The notes: generated by a model not told the origin, from the letters alone. Shown: positions 1-6,178, counted from the first letter of the stretch. The stretch is 8,102 nucleotides of DNA from an uncultured Mycoplasma sp. (GCA_947174035.1 CAMWHH010000023.1:1-8102); one strand, 5' to 3'. Program-made: numbers and translations.

Positions 1-4
1 TGAT

Positions 5-39
5 AAAACATAGAAAATTTAAATTTTCTATGTTTTTTT
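5..39 (+). terminator. Rho-independent terminator of an upstream gene
   Basis: A perfect 32-base palindrome (16-bp arms at 5-20 and 21-36) runs into a T-run at 33-39. A TAA at 4-6 could be the stop codon of a gene outside the window. The hairpin is entirely A/T apart from one C and one G per strand, and the arms meet without spare bases, so the real loop opens from the AT centre. The longer T-run on the right favours + strand termination, although the A-run on the left would allow some function in reverse. Confidence 0.7.
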
Positions 40-204
40 ATTAAGTTTTTATTTTGTATTTTTATATTTTATTTTTTTTATTAATTATTCTAACACTTGA
101 TTAGTTAAAAATGCTCTGATTTTACCTTTTCAGTATGTATTTTTTCTTTATACATAAATGCCAAATTGGTTTTAAATTATTCAATTTTACAAACTTTTAA
201 TAAG
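40..204. other. AT-rich intergenic region upstream of dhaK
   Basis: No gene, tRNA or conserved RNA was seen here on either strand. The only structure noticed is a weak hairpin with 7-bp arms (134-140 and 150-156) around a 9-base loop, which is easily expected by chance at this base composition. No operator resembling a known catabolite or DhaR/DhaS site was recognised. Confidence 0.5.
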
Positions 205-234
205 TTATAAAATGCTATCTTTGTTTTGTATAAT
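205..234 (+). promoter_or_regulatory. Probable dhaKLM promoter
   Basis: A consensus -10 hexamer TATAAT lies at 229-234. The best -35 at a usable spacing is TTATAA at 205-210 (18-bp spacer), a poor match; mollicute promoters often depend mainly on the -10. Transcription would start near 241, about 35 bases before the dhaK start codon. The ribosome binding site AAGGA is at 259-263. Confidence 0.55.
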
Positions 235-275
235 TTAGGTATGAAATTTATGTAAGTTAAGGAAATAATAATCTT

Positions 276-1262
276 ATGAAAAAAATTTTAAATAAACCAG
301 AAAATATATTAACTGAAATGGTAGAAGGATTTGTTCTTGCAAATCCTGATACAAAAAAAATTGGGGATTTACCAGTTATTGCAAGAAAAAACAAAGCAAA
401 AAAAGTTGCCTTAATTAGTGGTGGTGGTAGTGGACACGAACCTTCACATGCAGGCTTTGTTGGTGAAGGGATGTTAGATGCCGCTGTTTGTGGTGAAATT
501 TTTACATCACCAAGTGCTGATAAGGTTTATGAAGCAATTAAAGGAACTGATGCAGGAATGGGAACACTATTAATTATTAAAAACTATAGTGGTGATGTTA
601 TGAACTTTGAAATGGCTGCTGATATGGCCAGTGCTGAAGGTATTAAAGTTAAAAAAGTTATTGTAAATGATGATATTGCAGTAGAAAATTCTACTTGAAC
701 TGTTGGTAGAAGAGGAGTAGCTGGAACGATTTTTGTTCACAAAATTCTTGGAGCAGCAGCAGAAAAAGGGTATTCTTTAGATCAACTAGAAAAATTAGGA
801 AATGAGTTAATTCCAAATATTAAAACAATTGGAATGGCAACAAAACCATGTTATGTTCCAACTTCAGGAAAACTAAGTTTTGAACTTAAAGATGATGAAA
901 TCGAAATGGGTGTTGGTATTCATGGTGAACCTGGAACTCATAAAGAAAAAGCAAAAACTGCTGATGAATATGTTGAATATATGACATCACAAATCTTAAA
1001 AGAAATTGACCTTAAAGCAAATGATGAAGTAGCTTTAATTGTAAACGGATTAGGTGATACAACATTAATTGAATTGTTTGTTGTAAACAACAAATTAAAC
1101 AAAATTCTTTCACAAAAAAACATTAAAATTGTAAAAACATTTGTAGGAAATTACATGACTTCATTAGATATGGGTGGATTCTCAATATCTGTATGTAAAT
1201 TAAATAGTACTTTTAAAGAACTACTTCAAAGTAAAGCAAACACACCTGCACTTAAACAATAA
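276..1262 (+). CDS. dhaK: Dihydroxyacetone kinase subunit DhaK (PTS-dependent)
   Basis: This is the substrate-binding subunit of the PEP:PTS-dependent dihydroxyacetone kinase, acting in the cytosol with DhaL and DhaM to make DHAP. The protein has 328 residues, close to the usual bacterial 330-356. The phosphate/substrate loop GGGSGHEPSH is at residues 49-58, with His54 matching the E. coli catalytic His56. The motif NYSGD ends at Asp107, matching E. coli Asp109. GVGIHGEPG carries His216, the residue that binds dihydroxyacetone covalently as a hemiaminal. Residue 141 is Trp encoded by TGA (696-698), in the conserved stretch before TVGRRGVAGT; under the standard code the gene would appear split here, but it is one intact frame ending in TAA. 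The start is set by the N-terminal match to the family and AAGGA at 259-263. dhaL follows after 21 bases. Family and role are firm; whether the cell obtains dihydroxyacetone from glycerol or from outside cannot be seen. Confidence 0.96.
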
Positions 1263-1283
1263 AAACATTAGGAGTTAATTATT

Positions 1284-1898
1284 ATGAATCTTAGGATTAT
1301 TGAGAATGTAGCAAATGAAGTAATTAAAAATAAAGACTACTTAACTGATTTAGATAGAGAAATCGGTGATGGTGATCATGGCGTTAATCTATCAAGAGGA
1401 TTTGAAAAAGTTTTAGAATCAATTAATGATTTTAATGGAAAAACACCATCAGAAATAATGATGAAAATTGCTATGATTCTTATGTCAAATGTTGGTGGTG
1501 CTTCAGGTGCGATTTATAGTACAGCATTTATGAAAGCAGGACAATTTTTAAAAGATAAACCAGCAGAATTAACACCTGAATTAATTTCAGAAACTTGAAA
1601 ACAAATGATTGAAGGAATACAAACAAGAGGTAATTCAAAATTAGGAGAAAAAACATTATTAGATGTACAAATTCCTGCTTTTGAAGCATATACTTCATCA
1701 ATAAAATCAGGTAAAAGTTTAAAAGATGCTTTTGGTGAAGCAACAAAAGCTGCTGAAAAAGCTATGAATGACACAAAAAATATTATTGCTACAAAAGGTA
1801 GAGCAGCATATTTAGGTGAAAGATCAAAAGGACATATTGATCCAGGTTCAGCTTCTTCATATTTAATTATCAAAACAATTTATGAATCAATCAATTAA
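1284..1898 (+). CDS. dhaL: Dihydroxyacetone kinase ADP-binding subunit DhaL
   Basis: DhaL carries a tightly bound ADP that is phosphorylated by DhaM and passes the phosphate to dihydroxyacetone on DhaK. The protein has 204 residues (E. coli about 210). LDREIGDGDHG at residues 23-33 supplies the three Mg-binding aspartates Asp24, Asp29 and Asp31. The nucleotide-binding segment NVGGASG lies near residues 71-77, and the family signature GRAAYLGERSKGHIDPGSAS is near the C-terminus. Trp105 is encoded by TGA (1596-1598), so the gene looks cut in two under the standard code but is whole in table 4. A strong AGGAG at 1270-1274 precedes the ATG. It lies 21 bases after dhaK and 16 before dhaM in one operon. 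No separate promoter is evident. Confidence 0.96.
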
Positions 1899-1914
1899 TA
1901 GGGAGTGTAAATAA

Positions 1915-2313
1915 ATGGTAGGAATAGTTGTTGTTTCTCATAACAAAAAATTAGCAGACGAAGTTATTAATTTTGTTAATGAAATGAAAAGATTTGATTT
2001 TCCATTATTAAGTGCTGGTGGAACACAGGATGGTAGATTTGGTTCAGATCCTATGAATATCAAAGAAATTATAGAAAAAGCATATGTTGATGAAGGTGTT
2101 ATTATTTTTGGAGATATTGGTTCTTCAATTCTTAACACACAAATGGCTATTGACTTTTTAGATGATAAATTTGATAAATCAAAAGTTATTATTGCTAATG
2201 CACCAATTGTAGAAGGAACATTAGTTGCTGTTTCTACAAACTCAGATGATAAAAATTCAATGAAAAGAATTTTGGATGAATTAGAACAATTAAAAAATTT
2301 TAGTAAAGTTTAA
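1915..2313 (+). CDS. dhaM: PTS-EIIA-type phosphotransfer subunit DhaM
   Basis: DhaM receives phosphate from HPr and rephosphorylates the ADP held by DhaL, so it links the kinase to PEP through the PTS. The protein has 132 residues and consists of the EIIA (mannose-like) domain alone, without the fused HPr and enzyme I-like domains of E. coli DhaM. The N-terminal strand MVGIVVVSHN places the phospho-acceptor at His9, the position used in E. coli. SAGGTQDGRFGSDP at residues 33-46 and FGDIGSS are further family motifs. The start is fixed by the requirement that His9 follow the first strand, and GGGAG at 1901-1905 is the ribosome binding site. It is the last gene of the operon, and a large hairpin follows 37 bases after the stop. 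The cell must have general enzyme I and HPr elsewhere for this to work. Confidence 0.94.
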   Translation: MVGIVVVSHNKKLADEVINFVNEMKRFDFPLLSAGGTQDGRFGSDPMNIKEIIEKAYVDEGVIIFGDIGSSILNTQMAIDFLDDKFDKSKVIIANAPIVEGTLVAVSTNSDDKNSMKRILDELEQLKNFSKV

Positions 2314-2350
2314 AAACAAAAATACATACATATTTTTAAATAAATAATTT

Positions 2351-2409
2351 AACTGTAGATTTGATTATTTTAAAAATTGCTTTAAAAAATAATCACTTCT
2401 ACAGTTTTT
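2351..2409 (+). terminator. Bipartite terminator hairpin after dhaM
   Basis: An outer 9-bp stem (AACTGTAGA at 2351-2359 with its complement at 2398-2406) is separated by a 2x2 internal loop from an inner 10-bp stem (2362-2371 with 2386-2395). A run of five T closes it (2405-2409). Position directly downstream of dhaM supports termination of the dha operon. The outer arms are more GC-containing than the surroundings, which argues against chance. Confidence 0.85.
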
Positions 2410-2445
2410 ATATTTTGATTTTTAATTATATTTGTGACTTAATTT

Positions 2446-2491
2446 TTGAAAGTATTCTTTTTTTTTTTTTTTTTTTGATTAGTCTTATAAT
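2446..2491 (+). promoter_or_regulatory. Lipoprotein gene promoter with T-tract in the spacer
   Basis: A consensus -10 TATAAT lies at 2486-2491, with transcription expected to start near 2498. The only good -35-like hexamer, TTGAAA at 2446-2451, is 34 bases upstream of the -10, twice the normal distance, because the 19-T tract lies between them. Either the promoter works from its -10 alone with the tract as an upstream element, or its strength depends on tract length. The ribosome binding site GAGG at 2514-2517 sits 10 bases before the ATG. Confidence 0.65.
2458..2476 (+). repeat. Homopolymer tract of 19 T upstream of lipoprotein gene
   Basis: Nineteen consecutive T (A on the other strand) end nine bases before the -10 box at 2486-2491. 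The tract covers the position where a -35 box would stand for a 17-bp spacer (2463-2468). It is much longer than any other homopolymer in the window. Tracts like this are prone to length change during replication, and in mycoplasmas such tracts near the -10 box switch surface lipoprotein genes on and off (the vlp genes of M. hyorhinis are the classic case). The exact length given here may be a population average or a sequencing estimate. Confidence 0.9.
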
Positions 2492-2527
2492 TAAATTCCA
2501 CAATATTTTATGTGAGGTAAAAATTAT

Positions 2528-3886
2528 ATGAAAAAATTTAAGAGCTTAAAACTTTTCCTTCTTGGTGCTCTAGCAGCTGGTGCAGCAATAGCTACTCCTG
2601 TACTTGTAACAGCTTGTGGATCATCAAATAGTGATGCTGGTACAGTTAACACTAATACAAATGTTAGCTTGGTTGAATATAATGCTAAACAAACTAAGAA
2701 AACAGCTAATCAAACACAAAATTCTAATGTTACTTTAAAAGCAGATGCTGTTTCAAGTGATGAAGAAATAGCTTTAGATCCAAATCGAAGTGAAGATGCT
2801 TTAAACAAAGCAAATCAAACATTTAAAAACTTAAGTAAAGATAAATTACAACAAGATTTTGATAAAGTTTTAACAAAATTTTATAACATCTATGAGTTTG
2901 AATATGAATTCCAAAATGGTGATAGTGAAACTGAAATTGATGCTGAACTTTTAAAAGTAACAGTTGATGAAATTAATAGTGATTTAACTGTTAAAGTTAC
3001 TGCACAATTTAAAGTTGAAACTGAAACAGAAGATGAAAAAACAGATAAAGAAGATAAAAAAGTAGAAATGATTAATCAACAAAAAACTTTTACTATATCT
3101 CCAATGTTTGCTACTAATCAAGAAATTCAATTTTTAACTTCAGTTTTAGAAGAAGCTAAAAATCAAGAGTCTAAAGAGGGTGGATTTGAATTAGATGTAG
3201 AAGATTTATATGAACTTTATGTTGGTGATAAAAAAGACAACGAAAAAAGTATTTTTGAAGAAGTTGAAGCATTTACAACTGATTCAAAATTGGGTGGTTT
3301 ATTAGGATATAAAATCAAGTTAAATGATTTAAAATATGAACCTGAAAATTCTTCACAAGACTCTACTAACTCTAATGATCAAAAACAAAATAACAATAGT
3401 TCATCAATAACAGGTGATACTGAATTATTTGCACCTAGTTTTAGTGTTAGAGAATATTTTAAACCTAATGAACAATTAGTTGAAGGAATAGATTTTAGTT
3501 TTGATTATGCTAAACTTTCTCAAAAAACTGAAGATGAAATAAAAGCATTAACAAAAGATAATATAAATGATATTTTTGTAAACATTAATGAACAACAAAA
3601 GAATCAAATTTCTAGTGTTGCTTTTGAAGATGATGCAGTTAATAACGCAATTAATTTAACTATAGAAGTTGCTCAACAAAGTAGTCCAACAACACCTACT
3701 GAAACTGATACAAATTCAGGTGATACTACTGGTGGTTCTGAAACTGAAGGTACTAGTACAGGGGATGCAACAGATCAAACAGAAGATTCAACAGCAGAAG
3801 GTGAAACAAGTACAACTCAAACAGTTAGTGTTCTTTTACAAATTAATAAACTATGATTAAAAGTTAATAACACTCAAACAAATTAA
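2528..3886 (+). CDS. Surface lipoprotein with acidic and Ser/Thr-rich segments
   Basis: A 452-residue lipoprotein that I cannot assign to a characterised family. The N-terminus has a basic start (MKKFKSLK), a hydrophobic core and a lipobox LVTAC, with Cys30 as the expected diacylated residue, so the mature protein should be anchored on the outer face of the membrane. The mature part is very acidic and mostly polar, with few aromatic residues. Low-complexity stretches are an acidic run at residues 164-180, a Ser/Asn/Gln run at 273-297 and a Ser/Thr/Glu/Gly run at about 385-432. The last lies between two hydrophobic strand-like segments. Residue 443 is Trp encoded by TGA (3854-3856), so the true end is TAA at 3884-3886, ten residues later than a standard-code reading gives. 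It stands alone as a single-gene unit with its own promoter and terminator. The T-tract in the promoter suggests phase variation. An adhesive, immune-evasive or other surface role is inference only. Confidence 0.85.
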
Positions 3887-3900
3887 AAAAGAAATAATGT

Positions 3901-3936
3901 AAAAAAAATACAGCACTGAAATGCTGTATTTTTTTT
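3901..3936. terminator. Bidirectional terminator between lipoprotein gene and ffs
   Basis: A 15-bp stem (arms 3901-3915 and 3922-3936) holds a 6-base loop CTGAAA. The core arms TACAGCA/TGCTGTA are flanked by an A-run on the left and a T-run on the right, so the structure can end transcripts coming from either side. It lies 14 bases after the lipoprotein stop codon and just beyond the 3' end of the minus-strand SRP RNA gene. Confidence 0.88.
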
Positions 3937-3954
3937 CTGAAATTTTAATTAAAA

Positions 3955-4032
3955 GACGCCATACACAAAAGATATTGCTTAGTGCTGCTATATCTCTATC
4001 CTGACACGATTCACCTCTGATGTTATGACGTC
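3955..4032 (-). ncRNA. ffs: Signal recognition particle RNA (small bacterial 4.5S/scRNA type)
   Basis: Read on the minus strand, the region carries the helix 8 signature that binds Ffh: GUCAGG, a 3-bp stem AUA/UAU closed by a GAGA tetraloop of the GNRA class, then AGCAGC, followed by CAC that pairs with GUG before the motif. The outer ends pair as well: the 5' nine bases GACGUCAUA match the 3' nine UAUGGCGUC with one G-U pair. The RNA would be about 78 nt (ending in a short U run near 3951) and lacks an Alu domain. A good promoter lies exactly upstream (4040-4067) and a hairpin terminator downstream. This patch is visibly richer in G and C than its surroundings, as expected for a structured RNA in an AT-rich genome. 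In the cell it would join Ffh to target membrane and secreted proteins. Exact ends are inferred from pairing and promoter position. Confidence 0.88.
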
Positions 4033-4039
4033 ATAATTA

Positions 4040-4067
4040 ATTATAATTATTAACTTGAAAATTACAA
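4040..4067 (-). promoter_or_regulatory. ffs promoter
   Basis: On the minus strand, TTGTAA (4062-4067) and a consensus TATAAT (4040-4045) are separated by 16 bases. The G at 4032, seven bases past the -10, is the first base of the outer SRP RNA stem, so start site and RNA structure agree. Confidence 0.75.
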
Positions 4068-4083
4068 GTAAAAATTTTATAAT
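4055..4083 (+). promoter_or_regulatory. Probable dnaJ-grpE promoter (overlaps ffs promoter)
   Basis: TTGAAA (4055-4060), a 17-base spacer and TATAAT (4078-4083) form the best housekeeping-type promoter in the window on the + strand. Transcription would begin near 4090, giving a leader of about 145 bases that contains the CIRCE element. Its -35 lies inside the ffs promoter, which reads the other way. A weaker alternative nearer the gene is listed separately. Confidence 0.6.
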
Positions 4084-4103
4084 ACAAAATTTTTTATTTG
4101 TAA
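4062..4103. repeat. 42-base imperfect inverted repeat between ffs and dnaJ
   Basis: The arms start TTACAA (4062-4067) and end TTGTAA (4098-4103). They match over about 17-20 bases with one substitution and one single-base slip near the outside and a further mismatch toward the centre. The repeat includes the ffs -35 and the + strand -10. It is nearly all A/T, so chance cannot be excluded. It has no T-run context that makes it an obvious terminator for a known gene. Confidence 0.5.
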
Positions 4104-4136
4104 AATTACTATTTTGAAATAAAAATAATAAAAGTC

Positions 4137-4165
4137 TTTCTTAGAATAAATATTAAACTTATATA
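4137..4165 (+). promoter_or_regulatory. Alternative weaker dnaJ promoter
   Basis: TTTCTT (4137-4142), a 17-base spacer and TATATA (4160-4165) would start transcription near 4172, just before the CIRCE element. The close spacing to the operator is attractive, but the hexamers are poorer than those at 4055-4083. The sequence between 4104 and 4177 is otherwise featureless AT-rich DNA. Confidence 0.3.
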
Positions 4166-4177
4166 CCTATTTTTTAA

Positions 4178-4204
4178 TTATCACTTTAATGTGAAGTGTG
4201 ATAA
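4178..4204 (+). promoter_or_regulatory. CIRCE-like HrcA operator upstream of dnaJ
   Basis: TTATCACTT, nine bases, then GTGTGATAA reproduces the 9-9-9 layout of the CIRCE consensus (TTAGCACTC-N9-GAGTGCTAA). Each half-site matches 7 of 9 bases, and the change at the fourth base is symmetric (TTATCAC/GTGATAA), keeping the palindrome. It ends 30 bases before the dnaJ start codon, the usual location for HrcA repression of chaperone genes. No hrcA gene is in the window. Confidence 0.85.
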
Positions 4205-4234
4205 TATTAAATTCATTGAGGAATAAGATTAACA

Positions 4235-5398
4235 ATGTCATCAAGAGATTATTATGAAATTTTAGGTGTCAGTAAAGATGCTACTGAAGATCAAATAAAA
4301 TCTGCTTTTAGAAAAAAAGCTATGCAATATCACCCTGACAGAAACAAAGAACCAGGTGCTGAAGAAAAATTTAAAGAAGTAAATCAGGCATATGAAGTTT
4401 TATCTGATCCACAAAAAAGAAGGAATTATGATCAATTTGGACCTGATGGTGTTGAAGGTTCTTTTGGTGGTGCTGGGTTTAATCCATTTGATATATTTAA
4501 CCAATTCTTTGGTGGTGCTGGTAGAAGTGGCGGAGTTCACTTTGAAGAGAGTTTTGATGGAGGATTTGAAGATATTTTCACAAGTTTTTTTACTGGAGGC
4601 AGTAGAAAATCAAATTTTGGTCGTCAAAAAGAAACTAACTTAATCATTTCTATTTCTTTAACTTTTGTTGAATCAGTTGTTGGTGTTAAAAAAACAATTG
4701 AATACAAAATTGAAAAAGATTGTAAAACTTGTGGTGGTACTGGTTCTGATAATTCAGAAAATTCCATTGTTACTTGTGATAAGTGTAATGGAAGCGGAGT
4801 AGAGATTACTCAAAAAAGAACAATTATGGGTATTATTCAATCTCAAAGTGTATGTAGTAGATGTCATGGTGAAGGTAAACAAATTCTTAGAAAGTGTGAT
4901 ACTTGTAAAGGCAAAAAAGTCCAAGAAGAAAGAATGGAAATTGATGTAGAAATTCCAGGTGGAGTTACAAATGATGAACATTTAAAAGTTTCTGGTAAAG
5001 GATCAGTAATAGATGGAAAAACTGGTGATTTATACATTAACATTAAAGTTCATCCTAGTAAAATCTTTAGTCGCAAAGGTAATGATATTTATGTTATTTT
5101 AAAAGTAGATCCAATTTTAGCCATTGTTGGTGGGGAAGCAACCATACCAACACCTTATGGTATGAAATCAATTAAGTTAAAACCCGGAACAAAAAGTGGA
5201 GATATTATTACAGTACCTTCACATGGAGTAAAAACATCAAAAAGATTTGGTAGTAATGGTGATTTATTTGCAGTTGTTGAATACACTTCTCCTAAAAAGT
5301 TTAATCAAGCAGATTTAAAAATATTATCTAAATTTGCACAAGAAACAAATGAAGAAATTGAAAAGTATTTAAAAGAAGCTAAAAAGGAAATGGGGTAA
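4235..5398 (+). CDS. dnaJ: Chaperone DnaJ (class A J-domain co-chaperone)
   Basis: DnaJ (Hsp40) binds unfolded clients, delivers them to DnaK and stimulates its ATPase in the cytosol. The protein has 387 residues with the full class A layout. The J domain occupies about residues 4-70, with the essential HPD at 33-35 (YHPDRN). The Gly/Phe-rich region runs over about 70-122. Four zinc-binding modules follow, with first cysteines at 163, 181, 207 and 221 ([32 protein letters not shown]). All eight cysteines are present; the fourth module ends in Lys instead of the usual final Gly. The C-terminal substrate-binding and dimerisation domains follow, with IPGGV at 240-244. The start matches the family ([10 protein letters not shown]), and GAGGA at 4218-4222 is the ribosome binding site. 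The gene has no Trp. The CIRCE element upstream implies HrcA control. grpE follows after 6 bases. Confidence 0.98.
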   Translation: MSSRDYYEILGVSKDATEDQIKSAFRKKAMQYHPDRNKEPGAEEKFKEVNQAYEVLSDPQKRRNYDQFGPDGVEGSFGGAGFNPFDIFNQFFGGAGRSGGVHFEESFDGGFEDIFTSFFTGGSRKSNFGRQKETNLIISISLTFVESVVGVKKTIEYKIEKDCKTCGGTGSDNSENSIVTCDKCNGSGVEITQKRTIMGIIQSQSVCSRCHGEGKQILRKCDTCKGKKVQEERMEIDVEIPGGVTNDEHLKVSGKGSVIDGKTGDLYINIKVHPSKIFSRKGNDIYVILKVDPILAIVGGEATIPTPYGMKSIKLKPGTKSGDIITVPSHGVKTSKRFGSNGDLFAVVEYTSPKKFNQADLKILSKFAQETNEEIEKYLKEAKKEMG

Positions 5399-5404
5399 TT
5401 TTTT

Positions 5405-6178
5405 ATGTTTAAATTTAATGATAAGAATAAAAATAATGGTGATCAAAACCAAAAAAATGAAAAAAATAACGTTGAAAATAACAAAAAACCTGAATCTAAT
5501 TTTAATGATGATTTAAAACATTCTGATCAAAAAAAAGAAACACAAGCAAATCAAACAAAACCTGAAGAAAATTCAAAAAAGGTTGAAAATAATTTTGATA
5601 AACATGGTAATGAAGATAAAACAAATAAATTAGATTTAAAAAAACTAAATCAAGAAATTGAAAATTTAAAAAGAGAAAATAAAACTAAACAAGAAAGAAT
5701 TATAGCTTTAGAAAATCAAATAAAAAGTTTAAATGATTCTTTTAAAAGTGAGGTAATTAAAAAGGCTCAAGAAGCCCAAACAAAACTTGATCAGAAAATT
5801 AAAGAATATCAAAATAAGTATGAACAAGAAATAAAGCATAATAAGAAATATGCATTAAAAAATCCTGCCATTGAATTAATTGATATTATTTCGAATTTTG
5901 ATATTGCTGTTAATTCAAAAGCACCAAGTCCTGAAATAGAAAATTATTTAAAAGGATTCCAAATGTTTGCTAATATGTTCAAAAACTTTTTATCTCAAAA
6001 CGGAATTAATGAAATTATTGTTAATGTAAATGATGATTTTAATGCTGAAATTATGCAAGCTTTTGAAACTGAAAAAAGAAATGGCGTTGATCCAAATAAA
6101 GTTTTAAAAGTTGTTAAAAAAGGCTATAAACTACATGATATAGTAATTGTTCCAACAACTGTAATTGTTTCAGAATAA
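5405..6178 (+). CDS. grpE: Nucleotide exchange factor GrpE with long N-terminal tail
   Basis: GrpE drives ADP release from DnaK, completing the chaperone cycle with DnaJ. The protein has 257 residues, longer than typical (about 200 in E. coli). The excess is an N-terminal tail of about 75 residues made mostly of Asn, Lys, Gln, Glu and Asp, probably disordered. A charged coiled coil spans about 78-147, a helical dimerisation segment about 150-197 and the C-terminal beta domain about 200-257. The GrpE signature is seen as VLKVVKKGYKLHDIVIVPTTV (a V-x-x-GY-x-L pattern), with VPT where most homologues have RPA. The segment NVNDDFNAEIMQAFETE corresponds to the family's FDPxxHxAV region in degenerate form. 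The start lies six bases after the dnaJ stop, with GGGG at 5392-5395 inside the dnaJ end, so the two are probably translationally coupled. An internal start shortening the tail cannot be excluded. Confidence 0.93.
   Translation: MFKFNDKNKNNGDQNQKNEKNNVENNKKPESNFNDDLKHSDQKKETQANQTKPEENSKKVENNFDKHGNEDKTNKLDLKKLNQEIENLKRENKTKQERIIALENQIKSLNDSFKSEVIKKAQEAQTKLDQKIKEYQNKYEQEIKHNKKYALKNPAIELIDIISNFDIAVNSKAPSPEIENYLKGFQMFANMFKNFLSQNGINEIIVNVNDDFNAEIMQAFETEKRNGVDPNKVLKVVKKGYKLHDIVIVPTTVIVSE

Noticed and set aside
134..156. Hairpin in the dhaK upstream region as a riboswitch or attenuator
   Set aside because: It has only a 7-bp A/T-rich stem, lies upstream of the predicted transcription start and shows no conserved aptamer sequence.
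690..840. Possible frameshift or pseudogene in dhaK
   Set aside because: The apparent stop is TGA read as Trp; the same frame continues with conserved DhaK motifs through His216 to the true stop.
938..1123. Minus-strand open frame inside dhaK
   Set aside because: It is antisense to well-conserved DhaK sequence, has no ribosome binding site context and resembles no known protein.
1514..1873. Two overlapping minus-strand open frames inside dhaL
   Set aside because: Both are shadows of the conserved dhaL frame, with hydrophobic low-information translations.
1938..2138. Minus-strand open frame inside dhaM
   Set aside because: Antisense to the conserved EIIA domain, with no independent signals.
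3669..3860. Shifted + strand frame at the 3' end of the lipoprotein gene
   Set aside because: It is an alternate reading of the low-complexity Ser/Thr region, giving a repetitive Lys/Gln/Val/Leu translation with no start signals.
4392..4643. Shifted + strand frame within dnaJ
   Set aside because: It overlaps the J domain and Gly/Phe region, where the dnaJ frame is clearly the coding one.
4754..4981. Minus-strand open frame inside dnaJ
   Set aside because: Antisense to the zinc-binding region, which is conserved on the + strand.
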